64,000 nt of DNA from Sphaerochaeta associata (lineage in GTDB: Bacteria > Spirochaetota > Spirochaetia > Sphaerochaetales > Sphaerochaetaceae): assembly GCF_022869165.1 (NCBI RefSeq), contig NZ_CP094929.1:1178001-1242000 (forward strand), written 5' to 3'. The position numbers were made by a program, and so were the translations under genes. Shown here in pieces: positions 17,023 through 25,334 of the stretch. How positions within the stretch are numbered: position 1 is the first letter of the stretch; each line of letters starts with the position of its first letter. The notes under the pieces were generated by a model. It worked only from the letters and a program-made list of their open reading frames with translations, was not told the origin of the DNA and made no database searches.

Positions 17023-19686
17023 TTACGCTTCTGTATACGCCCTTCCATAGAAGGAGTCGAGGTACAGTTGCTTGATCTCGCTGATCAGGGGGTAGCGGGG
17101 ATTGGTACCTGTGCATTGGTCGTCGAATGCCTTGACGGCAAGTTCGTCGACCACTGCAAGGAAATCCTCTTCCTTGACGCCCCACTCCTTGATGGAGGAG
17201 GGGATGTCCAGCTCCTTCTTCAGCTTCTCGATGCCTGCTACCAGGGCCTCTACCCTCATCGCCTGCGTGTCGCTTAGGTTGGTTTGGATATACGGCGTGT
17301 TCTGCTGGTCGTTGACAGCCATGGCGATGTAATCGGCCGCCCTGGCGTACCTGCTCACCGCCGAGGGGTACTCGTACTGCGGGAAGGCCGCCTGCTTGGT
17401 CGGGTTGTCGGTGGCGTTGTAGCGGATGACGTTGCACAAGAGCAGGGCGTTGGCCATGCCATGTGGTACATGGAACTGTGCTCCCAGCTTGTGGGCCATG
17501 GAGTGGCAGACTCCCAGAAAGGCGTTGGAGAATGCCATGCCTGCGATGGTCGAGGCGTTGTGCACCTTCTCCCTGGCCTTCTTGTCATCACCGTTGCGAT
17601 AGGCCTGCGGCAGGTACTTGAAGATCATGCGTGCAGCCTCAAGGCTCAGTCCGTTGGTGTAGTCGGTCGACATGCTGGAGGCAAGGGCCTCCAGGGCATG
17701 GGTCAGGACATCCAGACCGCAGCTTGCCGTCAGGCCCTTGGGCTGGCCCATGGCCAGTTCACTGTCGACGATGGCCATGCTCGGGGTGAGGGCATAGTCG
17801 GCGATGGCCCACTTCATACCGGTTTTTTCATCGGTGATGATGGCAAACGGAGTGACCTCGCTGCCGGTTCCGCTGGTGGTGGGGATGCAGATAAGCTCTG
17901 CCTTCTTTCCCATGTCGGGGAAGGCGTAGATGCGTTTCTGGATATCCATGAACCTGAGGGCGAGGCCTTCGAACTTCACCTCCGGATGCTCATAGAGCAG
18001 CCACATGATCTTTGCTGCATCCATCGGGGATCCTCCGCCCAGGCCGATGAGCACATCGGGCTTGAAGGCGTTGATGAGCTTCATCCCCTCGGTGATCGTT
18101 GCCAGGGTCGGGTCGGGTTTGACTTGGTGGAAGGTCTCGGTCTCGATGCCCAGGCTGTCCAAGGTATCGGTGATTTTCTCGACCATCCCGCTGGAGAAGA
18201 GGAAGGAGTCGGTGATGATGAAAGCGCGCTTCTTGCCCTTCAGTTCGCCCAGTGCAATGGGCAGCGAGCCGTACTTGAAGTAGATTTTGGGAGGCAGTTT
18301 GAACCAGAGCATGTTTTCTCTCCTTGCAGCTTCGGTCTTGATGTTCAACAGGTGCTTGGGCCCTACGTTCTCGCTGATGGAGTTGTTGCCCCAGCTGCCG
18401 CAGCCCAAGGTCAAGGAAGGTTCAAGGCGGAAGTTGTAGATATCGCCGATTGCACCTTGGCTGGCGGGCATGTTCACCAAGATTCTGCTGGTCTTAACGG
18501 TCTTACTGAAGGTTTCCACTTTTTCGGTCTCTGTCTCGTCGATGTACAGGACACTGGTATGGCCGAAGCCCCCCAGGGCGACCAGCTTGGCCGCCTTGTT
18601 GGTTCCGTCACCGAAGTTGTCGCATGTGTACATCGCCAATACCGGGCTGAGTTTTTCGTGGGCGAACGGTTCGGCCTCCTCGATCGATTCGACCTCTCCG
18701 ATAAGGACCTTTGTGGATGCAGGTACCGAAAACCCCGCAAGTTCAGCGACTTTTGCGGCACTTTGGCCGACTATGGCCGGATTTACGGTCTTGCGCTTGG
18801 GGTCGATGATCACCTTGCGAAGCAGGTCGGCCTGTTCGGTGCAAAGAAAATAAGCCCCGCGGTTTTGGAACTCTTCCTTCATTGCATCATAGATGTCCTT
18901 ATGGCAGATCACAGCCTGCTCGGAAGCGCAGACAACCCCGTTGTCGAAGGTCTTGGACATGAGAATGGAACTTACCGCCATCTTGATGTCGGCGCTCTTG
19001 TCCACCAGGGCCGGGGTGTTGCCGGGTCCGACTCCGATGGCCGGAATGCCGGAAGAGTAGGCGCTTTTCACCATGGAAGGACCTCCGGTTGCAAGAATGA
19101 GGTTTACCAGGGGATTGCGCATCAAGTAATCGGTTTTCTGGATGGAAGGTTCGTCGATCCAGGCGATGATGTCCTCGGGGGCTCCAGCCTTCACAGCCGC
19201 CTCGAGGATGATGCGGGCTGCAAGGCAGGTGCACTCCTTGGCTCTGGGATGGGGGCTGAAGATGATGGCATTGCGGGTCTTCAGGCTTATGAGACTCTTG
19301 AAGATGGCGGTGCTGGTCGGGTTGGTGGTGGGTATGATGCCGCAGATGACTCCCTTGGGCTCGGCGATTTTCTTGATGCCGAAGCCTGCATCGGTCTCGA
19401 TTACCCCGCAGGTTTTCTCGTCCTTGTACTTATGGAAGATGTACTCGGCTGCAAAGTGGTTCTTGATGACCTTGTCCTCGACAATGCCCATGCCGGTCTC
19501 TCTGACGGCCATGGCTGCGAGCTTGATGCGCTCGTCGTTTGCTGCTATGGCAGCTGCCCTGAATATGGTGTCAACCTGCTCTTGGGTATAGGTTGAGAAT
19601 TTGATTTGCGCTCGTTTAACCCGTTCAATAAGGGCCTGCAGCTGCTCCTGTCCTGCAAAGAGCTCTGTGACTTGTGTTTCTGCCAT
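17023..19686 (-). CDS. adhE: Bifunctional acetaldehyde-CoA/alcohol dehydrogenase
   Basis: 887 residues, the normal AdhE length. The N-terminal aldehyde dehydrogenase domain (to about 440) has GIIPTTNPTSTAIFK and the catalytic Cys in DNGVVCASEQAVIC. A linker leads to the C-terminal iron-dependent alcohol dehydrogenase (about 455-880), with LIGLGGGSPMDAAKIMW and the metal-site His residues in CHSMAHKLGAQFHVPHG. It reduces acetyl-CoA to ethanol with two NADH and forms helical spirosomes in homologues. It implies a fermentative lifestyle. Single-gene unit with ribosome site AAGGAG at 19693-19698. The long open frame on the other strand (17284-19596) is a shadow. Confidence 0.97.
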   Translation of the reverse strand: MAETQVTELFAGQEQLQALIERVKRAQIKFSTYTQEQVDTIFRAAAIAANDERIKLAAMAVRETGMGIVEDKVIKNHFAAEYIFHKYKDEKTCGVIETDAGFGIKKIAEPKGVICGIIPTTNPTSTAIFKSLISLKTRNAIIFSPHPRAKECTCLAARIILEAAVKAGAPEDIIAWIDEPSIQKTDYLMRNPLVNLILATGGPSMVKSAYSSGIPAIGVGPGNTPALVDKSADIKMAVSSILMSKTFDNGVVCASEQAVICHKDIYDAMKEEFQNRGAYFLCTEQADLLRKVIIDPKRKTVNPAIVGQSAAKVAELAGFSVPASTKVLIGEVESIEEAEPFAHEKLSPVLAMYTCDNFGDGTNKAAKLVALGGFGHTSVLYIDETETEKVETFSKTVKTSRILVNMPASQGAIGDIYNFRLEPSLTLGCGSWGNNSISENVGPKHLLNIKTEAARRENMLWFKLPPKIYFKYGSLPIALGELKGKKRAFIITDSFLFSSGMVEKITDTLDSLGIETETFHQVKPDPTLATITEGMKLINAFKPDVLIGLGGGSPMDAAKIMWLLYEHPEVKFEGLALRFMDIQKRIYAFPDMGKKAELICIPTTSGTGSEVTPFAIITDEKTGMKWAIADYALTPSMAIVDSELAMGQPKGLTASCGLDVLTHALEALASSMSTDYTNGLSLEAARMIFKYLPQAYRNGDDKKAREKVHNASTIAGMAFSNAFLGVCHSMAHKLGAQFHVPHGMANALLLCNVIRYNATDNPTKQAAFPQYEYPSAVSRYARAADYIAMAVNDQQNTPYIQTNLSDTQAMRVEALVAGIEKLKKELDIPSSIKEWGVKEEDFLAVVDELAVKAFDDQCTGTNPRYPLISEIKQLYLDSFYGRAYTEA

Positions 19687-19719
19687 GGTGCACTCCTTAG
19701 ATGGTCTTGATGGTTTAAA

Positions 19720-19747
19720 TGTATAAAAATATATCTATTAGGGTCAA
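19720..19747 (-). promoter_or_regulatory. adhE promoter
   Basis: On the minus strand TTGACC (19747-19742), a 16-nt spacer and TATACA (19725-19720) lie 33 nt before the adhE start, within an AT-rich stretch. No clear Rex (redox repressor) palindrome was seen around it. Confidence 0.5.
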
Positions 19748-19886
19748 GAGTATTTAAAACATTCATGGAAGAAAAATAGAAAAAGAAATGCACTCAATTG
19801 CTTATGAATGCATTTAAAAGTAGTGTAATTGGAAATTGCTGTTTAATAATATTCTAAAAGTAAAAATAAAAGTGATTTATGTAATA

Positions 19887-20999
19887 TTATAAGAAGAATT
19901 TGCTACTTAATGACAATACCGACACAAGCACGGCTCCTGCAATGAAGAGGCCTGTGTTGATTCCTCTCTTTTGCTTGCCCGGTATGTTTGGCGCTGTCTC
20001 TGCACGTGCAACCCGTAAAAGCGTCTGGTCCACGCGCTCGGTCAAGCTTCCCTTGGTCGAGCGGAAGGATGTGGAGAGAAGACCGAAGTAGGAGAGAGTG
20101 AGTAAAAGGATTGCTCCGCCTTTTCCCTTGAGCTTGGGGTTGCTGGCCACCAGGCACTGGCTGGCTGCAAGCAGGCTCATCAGGCGCAGGGCTTTGCCCA
20201 GGGCGAGGATGAGCGAGCCTTCTGTGAAGGCTGCCGAACCAAGGGAGAGGAGTACCTTTCCGTTGGGTTCGAACAAGCTGAGTAGAATCAGCGAAAGAAG
20301 GAGCATCAGAGGGGGCAGCAGGCGCAGCCTCCTGCCGCTTATGATCTGCAGGAAGTACATAAGGGCGGTAACCAATGCCAAGACCAGCAAGCCTTCGGCT
20401 GTGATGATGGCAATGATGCAGAGCAGGCTTGCAAAGGCAACCGCGGGATAGTGTTTTGCTTCCTCGGTAAGGGGAATGGAGAGTTCAAGTGTCTCTTCAA
20501 CGAATGCTTTGGGCAGGGTTCCTTTCTGCAGGTAGAGTTCTGCAAGAAGTCCGAGGACAAGGCTTGAAACCACGCCGAGGGTGAGCATGAGCGGGGCTGC
20601 GATCCAGATGGAAGGGCCGTATGCGACCAGAGAGGCGACCTGAAGCTGGGCGAGGTTGCTGACAAAAGCTCCGGCTATGCTGCAGCCGATCAGCGATACC
20701 TTCCCTCCAAGCGCTGTTTTCAGTGCTTTCATGGCCAAGCCGCTGGATACGGTGCCTGCAAGGGAGATGAAGAAGAGGTAGGAGAACAGCGTGCCTGAGA
20801 CCATTCCTTGTCCGATGGCCTTGAGCAGCAGCACGATGCTGTAGGCCTTCAGGCTGAAGGTGTTAAGAATGAGGAGAAGCGGAAGGTTTGCAAGTCCGAG
20901 CCTGAGGAAAGGAAGGGGCTTGGGGATGAGGTACTCCAGGGTGGAGAGCAGCAGTGTGACTGCAGCGACAAAGGCGATTTTCCGTTCAGTTCGTGACAT
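19887..20999 (-). CDS. Gx transporter family membrane protein (EetB-like; Hpre_diP_synt_I domain)
   Basis: 370 residues. The N-terminal 170 residues form five or six hydrophobic helices with the Gly-rich signature region RLGLANLPLLL and GTLFSYLFFISLAGTVSSG. This matches proteins annotated as heptaprenyl diphosphate synthase component I, or Gx transporter family. The C-terminal half adds a second hydrophobic block and a basic tail. The start at 20999 is preferred over 21023 because GGAGG lies 6 nt upstream. It overlaps the NusG-II gene by 14 bp. As I recall, the same pair is called eetA-eetB in flavin-based extracellular electron transfer loci of Listeria; that role here is inference. Confidence 0.75.
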   Translation of the reverse strand: MSRTERKIAFVAAVTLLLSTLEYLIPKPLPFLRLGLANLPLLLILNTFSLKAYSIVLLLKAIGQGMVSGTLFSYLFFISLAGTVSSGLAMKALKTALGGKVSLIGCSIAGAFVSNLAQLQVASLVAYGPSIWIAAPLMLTLGVVSSLVLGLLAELYLQKGTLPKAFVEETLELSIPLTEEAKHYPAVAFASLLCIIAIITAEGLLVLALVTALMYFLQIISGRRLRLLPPLMLLLSLILLSLFEPNGKVLLSLGSAAFTEGSLILALGKALRLMSLLAASQCLVASNPKLKGKGGAILLLTLSYFGLLSTSFRSTKGSLTERVDQTLLRVARAETAPNIPGKQKRGINTGLFIAGAVLVSVLSLSSKFFL

Positions 21000-21363
21000 C
21001 GTCCACCTCCATGTCTCCTTCACTCTCTCCGACGATGGTCAGCAGGATTTGGTTGGGCAGGCAGGCGATCCAGCTTCTTGCACTGAAGATGGGCCGTTGT
21101 TGGGTGCAGCTTTTGGTGGGACAGGCTGAATCGTGGATGTGGGCTCTGCCGTCCTCGATGATGATGTGCGTATCGCCAAGCGGTCCTTGTACGTGGATCT
21201 CCCTGTCGGTTGCAAGTGCGTAGCGGTAGGTGCCGTCGTGCGTCTGTACCTGCAGATAGCCGCTGCCGGAACTGAGGGTATTGCCGCTGATCCATAGGAT
21301 GGCGGCAATCGCAAGGCCGAGTATGACTATATCGGTGAGCAGCGTGACAGGCGGACGTTTCAT
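20986..21363 (-). CDS. NusG domain II-containing protein (EetA-like)
   Basis: 125 residues: an N-terminal membrane anchor (about 8-30, LLTDIVILGLAIAAILWISG) and an extracytoplasmic NusG-II-type beta domain. The domain ends with the conserved Cys pair DSACPTKSCTQQ and CLPNQILLTIVG. Family members are always small anchored proteins next to Gx transporters, often with ApbE. An ApbE lipoprotein is encoded about 20 kb away here. There is no ribosome-binding site. A promoter abuts the start, so the mRNA is probably leaderless. Confidence 0.8.
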   Translation of the reverse strand: MKRPPVTLLTDIVILGLAIAAILWISGNTLSSGSGYLQVQTHDGTYRYALATDREIHVQGPLGDTHIIIEDGRAHIHDSACPTKSCTQQRPIFSARSWIACLPNQILLTIVGESEGDMEVDDVTN

Positions 21364-21370
21364 GGCATGC

Positions 21371-21400
21371 AGTGTAACGCGGAGGGGTGGGGGCTTTCAA
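21371..21400 (-). promoter_or_regulatory. Promoter of the NusG-II/Gx pair, leaderless arrangement
   Basis: On the minus strand TTGAAA (21400-21395), an 18-nt spacer and TACACT (21376-21371) are followed after 7 nt by ATG 21363. Confidence 0.55.
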
Positions 21401-21472
21401 TATGAACGTGAACCCAGTATTTCTTCATTCTCATGAGTGACCGGTGAAGTATGTGGATTGTCGGAGTTTAAT

Positions 21473-21502
21473 TTGACAGTTGGTTCACACTATGCGTATT
21501 AT
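21473..21502 (+). promoter_or_regulatory. Promoter of the two-component operon
   Basis: TTGACA (21473-21478), an 18-nt spacer and TATTAT (21497-21502) predict a start near 21509 and an 80-nt 5' leader. The leader contains the palindrome CGCTTG-T-CAAGCG (21553-21565), which may be a binding site or a small hairpin. Confidence 0.5.
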
Positions 21503-21589
21503 GATTAGGCATTGTGAAGATATTGTGTAGTAATGTGTTGACTGACCACAAACGCTTGTCAAGCGAACGAAGGTATGGTGATGTGATTT

Positions 21590-22315
21590 ATGAAAGTGAT
21601 TTATGTTGTTGATGGCAATCTTGAGGATCGGGAAGGGATCAAGCAGTACCTTGAATTGTCCGGTTATGAGGTGCAGGCGTACGAGGACCTGCACGGGGTG
21701 CAGATGGCTATTTCACGCCAGGCTCCCGACTTGTTGTTGTTGGAGGTTCAGTTGCCCGATGGCGATGGCTTTAACTTTTTAAAGAAGTTGAAGCAGTCAT
21801 ACTCCTTTCCGGTGATTTTTGTGACGGGACGGGTGGCTGAGAGCGACAGGATTCTGGGCTTCGAATTGGGTTCGGACGACTATGTCTGCAAGCCGTTCAG
21901 TTCGAAGGAGCTTGTGCTCAGGGTGCATGCCCTGTTTCGAAGGATCGATGTCAGCGTCTCTGCGTTCCGCAGTGGTTCGACCTGGACGCTTGGCAATTCG
22001 GTTCTGCAGCTTGATGAGGTGTCGCACATGTTCAGTGTCGATGGAAGGCAGGTTCCCCTTACTGCTGCAGAGTGGAGGATTATGAGTTATTTGGTGAGCA
22101 ACAGTGGAATTCTCATCACCCGGTCCCAGATTCTGGAGCACTGCTTCGACTATAGCTTCGAGTCGTACGATCGAATCGTCGATACCCATGTGAAGAACAT
22201 GCGGGCGAAAATGGGGCCGCTTGGTTCGCAGTGGATCGAGACGGTGCGCGGGTATGGATACCGGTTCGCCGGCAAGAGTACTTCCGGCAAGCCGGGAAGT
22301 GAAGGTCAGGATTAA
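21590..22315 (+). CDS. OmpR-family response regulator with degenerate receiver
   Basis: 241 residues: receiver (1-115) and winged-helix DNA-binding domain (about 130-232, ending VRGYGYRFAGK). The phosphoacceptor Asp is replaced by Glu52 (LLLLEVQLPDGDG), and the second Asp of the metal-binding pair by Gly9 (YVVDGN). Thr79 and Lys101 remain. Phosphorylation by the usual chemistry should be impossible, and Glu may mimic the active state. Its recognition region (RSQILEHCFDYSFESYDRIV) is nearly the same as that of the next gene, so both may bind the same sites. Three bases separate it from the second regulator. The ribosome site is weak. Confidence 0.88.
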   Translation: MKVIYVVDGNLEDREGIKQYLELSGYEVQAYEDLHGVQMAISRQAPDLLLLEVQLPDGDGFNFLKKLKQSYSFPVIFVTGRVAESDRILGFELGSDDYVCKPFSSKELVLRVHALFRRIDVSVSAFRSGSTWTLGNSVLQLDEVSHMFSVDGRQVPLTAAEWRIMSYLVSNSGILITRSQILEHCFDYSFESYDRIVDTHVKNMRAKMGPLGSQWIETVRGYGYRFAGKSTSGKPGSEGQD

Positions 22316-22318
22316 GCT

Positions 22319-23044
22319 ATGGCAGACCAAAAACAAGAGATCAAAGAGCTTATTTATATCGTTGAGGATCACGAGGTGATACGTGAGGGGGTGCGCCAGT
22401 ACCTGGAGCTCTCCGGCTATGCCGTTCGTGGGTTTGCCAATCTGAAGAGCGCCCGTGAGGCGTTTGCAGCCCAAGTCCCTTCCTTGTTGATTCAGGATGT
22501 GATGCTGCCCGACGGCGATGGCTTTGCGTTTGTGAAGCAGCTGAAGGAGAAAACCGATTGTCCGGTGATCTTCATGACAGCCCGCACCGAGGAGAGCGAC
22601 CGCATCCTGGGTTTTGAGCTTGGCGCCGATGACTACATTTCCAAGCCATTCTCGCCCAAGGAGTTGGTGCTGAGAGTCCAGGCGGTGCTGCGAAGGTACC
22701 GAAACGGCAGCTACGAACCCAGTGACGGCCTGCTCTATGTAGGGGAACACTGGATGCGTTTCGATGAGCAGGATCACCGCTTGGAGGTGGATGACAATCT
22801 GGTCATTCTCACTGCAGCGGAGTGGAGGATTCTCTCCCATTTGATTCAGAATTCCCATCACTTGGTTTCGCGCTCCCAGATTCTGGAGGAGTGTTTTGAT
22901 TATTCGGTTGAATCGTATGAGCGGGTGGTGGACACCCATATCAAGAACATCCGCTCCAAGCTCGGCGACGGGCCTTGGATCGAGACGGTGCGCGGCTATG
23001 GCTACCGCTTCATCGGTCATGAGAGAGAAAGAGCAGAGGTATGA
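22319..23044 (+). CDS. OmpR-family response regulator (canonical receiver)
   Basis: 241 residues and a close paralogue of the preceding gene. The receiver has the full set: Glu16-Asp17, phosphoacceptor Asp60 in LLIQDVMLPDGDG, Thr87 and Lys109. The C-terminal winged helix carries RSQILEECFDYSVESYERVV. It is the likely partner of the kinase whose ATG overlaps its stop (ATGA-type, 4 bp). The tandem pair probably arose by duplication followed by decay of the first receiver. Confidence 0.93.
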   Translation: MADQKQEIKELIYIVEDHEVIREGVRQYLELSGYAVRGFANLKSAREAFAAQVPSLLIQDVMLPDGDGFAFVKQLKEKTDCPVIFMTARTEESDRILGFELGADDYISKPFSPKELVLRVQAVLRRYRNGSYEPSDGLLYVGEHWMRFDEQDHRLEVDDNLVILTAAEWRILSHLIQNSHHLVSRSQILEECFDYSVESYERVVDTHIKNIRSKLGDGPWIETVRGYGYRFIGHERERAEV

Positions 23045-24534
23045 GAAAGCAATTTGTACGACTATTCCTAAGTTTTGTGTTGGTGCTTGCCGTTGTGTTG
23101 GGCATCCAGGGGATCGTCGTGTTTGCAAGCCTGCAAAATCAACGTGCTTCCTGGACCGAGTCGGTGTTTCAGGAGTATTTGGATACCTTCACTGCCAATC
23201 TGAAGGCCGGGCTCTCCAGCACGCCTTCCTCGTTCTTCGCCATCGAGCAGTTGCTGCTTGTTTCAGCCGATGACCGCGTCAGCGGTTTGTATATCCGTAA
23301 TCCCGATGGAACGGTAGCCGTTGCCTATGGGAATACCAGCAGCGGTAATTCGCTTCCCATCCCAAGGCCGAGACCCTCTGAGGGGCCGATGACGACGATG
23401 CACCACGATCTCCCAATGGCTGAGGAGGCGATAGGTGATCAGGGTTTCACCTCTTCTGAGATGCACAGTGATGTGTATGTGGTAAAGATTTTGCAATCGG
23501 GTTCGGTGACTTCGCTCATGGTGAGCAAGCAGAGTGAGCGGCAGAAGCAGACGGTTTTACTTCCGCCTCAGGTAAAGGCCAACGATATTGCAGGCAGTCT
23601 GGTGATCATGTACAACAATGAGGTGCTGGGGATGGTCGACGTGCTGACGTACACTCCCTTTACCTATAAGAATACGGGCAGGCTGTTCAAGGGCTTGCTC
23701 TACCCCTTCCTGTGGGCGATGCCGTTCGCCTTCATTATTGCTCTTTTGATGGCTGCCTCGGTATCCAGACGCAGCCAGCGCTATACCAGCGGTATCCAAG
23801 CAGCGCTTCAGCATCTCTCCAGCGGGGAGAACGGTGTCGAGCTTCCTTCCACCAAGATTGATGAGCAGAAGGTGATCAATGCTTCCATTCAACAGTTGGA
23901 TGAGAACTTGTTACTCAACAAGGTGAGCAGGCAGGCATGGCTTAGAAGCATCAGTCATGATCTCAATACCCCGGTTGCCAGCATGAAGCTCTTGCTTGAT
24001 GGGATGTCCGACGGGGTGTTCCCTGTTACTGAACAGATGCTTAGAAACCTGAAGAGGGAGAACGATACGCTCTCCGATCGTATTGCCTTGGTTTCCCTGT
24101 ATGCAAATCTACAAAGTCCCGACACAAAAGCCACACAATCGGAGCTTGATGTCGCTTCGTTCATCCAACAGGTATTCGATGCGTTCTCCGACGAGCAGAA
24201 GGACCGCATCTATATTGATGCCGATGATGCCCGGCTGATAGCCGACCAGAAACTCCTTTCCTATGCTTGCAAGGCTCTTTTGTCAAATGCCTTGCAAGCA
24301 AGCGATGAGTCGGTGGGGTGGGCGATCGGGGAGAACTGCATGACCTTCACCAATACGGGACATTTGGCTGAGGGCATCGATTTCTTCGAGCCCTGGACGA
24401 AGGGCGACAGCAGCCGCGGGACTGCAGGAAGCGGTCTGGGACTTCCAATCGTCAAGCAGGTGATGCGCCTGCATCAGGGGACGGCAATCATAGAAGAGCG
24501 TGAGGGCAATGTGATTGTCAGCCTCAGATGGTGA
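23041..24534 (+). CDS. Membrane sensor histidine kinase
   Basis: 497 residues: transmembrane helix 1 (about 8-30), an extracytoplasmic sensor (30-220), transmembrane helix 2 (about 224-245), a linker, the dimerisation box SISHDLNTPVASMK with His306, and the ATPase domain with LLSNALQAS (N box) and GTAGSGLGLPIVKQV (G2 box). The G1 box reads FTNTG, with Asn where Asp usually contacts adenine, a variant seen in some kinases. It should phosphorylate the second regulator upstream. The signal is unknown. Its end overlaps the convergent phosphodiesterase gene by 11 bp. Confidence 0.92.
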   Translation: MRKQFVRLFLSFVLVLAVVLGIQGIVVFASLQNQRASWTESVFQEYLDTFTANLKAGLSSTPSSFFAIEQLLLVSADDRVSGLYIRNPDGTVAVAYGNTSSGNSLPIPRPRPSEGPMTTMHHDLPMAEEAIGDQGFTSSEMHSDVYVVKILQSGSVTSLMVSKQSERQKQTVLLPPQVKANDIAGSLVIMYNNEVLGMVDVLTYTPFTYKNTGRLFKGLLYPFLWAMPFAFIIALLMAASVSRRSQRYTSGIQAALQHLSSGENGVELPSTKIDEQKVINASIQQLDENLLLNKVSRQAWLRSISHDLNTPVASMKLLLDGMSDGVFPVTEQMLRNLKRENDTLSDRIALVSLYANLQSPDTKATQSELDVASFIQQVFDAFSDEQKDRIYIDADDARLIADQKLLSYACKALLSNALQASDESVGWAIGENCMTFTNTGHLAEGIDFFEPWTKGDSSRGTAGSGLGLPIVKQVMRLHQGTAIIEEREGNVIVSLRW

Positions 24535-25063
24535 GGCTCATGATAACTTTGCCGGAGAAATCAAGGATTGTGAAGGTTCGGTCTTCCAATATACAATAGG
24601 AAGCAGGATAGCCGCCCTTTGGTATGGCCACAGAACCTGGATTGATGAAGACCAATCCATCCTTTTCTTCTGCTACGGGAATATGGGTGTGTCCGCTTAC
24701 GACAACAGTCCCTGAAGAGAGTGGTGGAAGCGGCTTATGCCCATGGTGTAGGTAGATCATTCTCCCTCCAAGCTGCTCAAGGTACATGATTGCGCTGTCA
24801 GCAAGTACGGGGAATTCCAGGACCATTTGGTCCACCTCGGCTTCACAATTACCTTTTACACAAATTAACGATTCTTTCAAACTATTTTGTAGCCTACTCG
24901 TTTCTTTTGGGTTATACTCATTGGGAAGGTCATTGCGAGGGCCATGATAGAGCAAGTCCCCTAGCAGTATAAGCTTGGAGGCTTTGGATGAGTGATAGAC
25001 TTCCAAAAGCTTATGCATTGCGTATGCACTTCCATGGATGTCAGAGGCAAAAAGGTATATCAT
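24524..25063 (-). CDS. yfcE: YfcE-type metallophosphodiesterase
   Basis: 179 residues with the calcineurin-like motifs in order: FASDIHGS, LLGDLLYHGPRN, VKGNCEAEVD, LHHGHKPLP and SGHTHIPV, ending with NPGSVAIPKGGYPASYCIL. Family members bind two metal ions and hydrolyse phosphodiesters in vitro; the physiological substrate is unknown. The family start fits ATG 25063. It has no ribosome site, and the -10 element lies 6 nt upstream. Confidence 0.9.
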   Translation of the reverse strand: MIYLFASDIHGSAYAMHKLLEVYHSSKASKLILLGDLLYHGPRNDLPNEYNPKETSRLQNSLKESLICVKGNCEAEVDQMVLEFPVLADSAIMYLEQLGGRMIYLHHGHKPLPPLSSGTVVVSGHTHIPVAEEKDGLVFINPGSVAIPKGGYPASYCILEDRTFTILDFSGKVIMSLTI

Positions 25064-25069
25064 ACTTAT

Positions 25070-25098
25070 ATGATACTAAAATCGGTTATGTACGGCAA
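25070..25098 (-). promoter_or_regulatory. yfcE promoter, leaderless arrangement
   Basis: On the minus strand TTGCCG (25098-25093), a 17-nt spacer and TATCAT (25075-25070) are followed after 6 nt by ATG 25063. Confidence 0.55.
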
Positions 25099-25103
25099 TG
25101 TTA

Positions 25104-25334
25104 TTGACAAAGTAAAAGATATTGTCTTTGTAACCTTCTCACCAATCACACAAAGTGGGTTTGTGCACACAAATCACACACAATTGCCAAAATACCTCAC
25201 ACAACCTCAAATAAACACATACATCCATCACACTAATCCATCATTCCCACAAGACTTGTCCATTCTACTCACAAAGTGCATCAGCATACTGATGTTACAA
25301 ATAAACTCTCACGCAAAAAATGGAGATTTACGTC
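25104..25334 (+). promoter_or_regulatory. Promoter region and G-poor leader of the beta-barrel gene
   Basis: A TTGACA at 25104-25109 is the best -35. A -10 is weak (TTGTAA, 25128-25133). From about 25165 to 25250 the plus strand has almost no G and is made of CA-rich runs (CACACAA, CTCACACAAC), so the mRNA leader should be unstructured. Such a leader could favour high translation or act as a small-RNA target. The ribosome site TGGAG is at 25321-25325. Confidence 0.35.

Noticed and set aside
17284-19596. A 770-codon open frame on the plus strand
   Set aside because: It is the exact antisense of adhE, whose domains and motifs are complete. It shows no family features and results from high-GC third positions in adhE.
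21797-23128. A 443-codon open frame on the minus strand
   Set aside because: It is antisense to the two response-regulator genes and has no ribosome site or recognisable domain.
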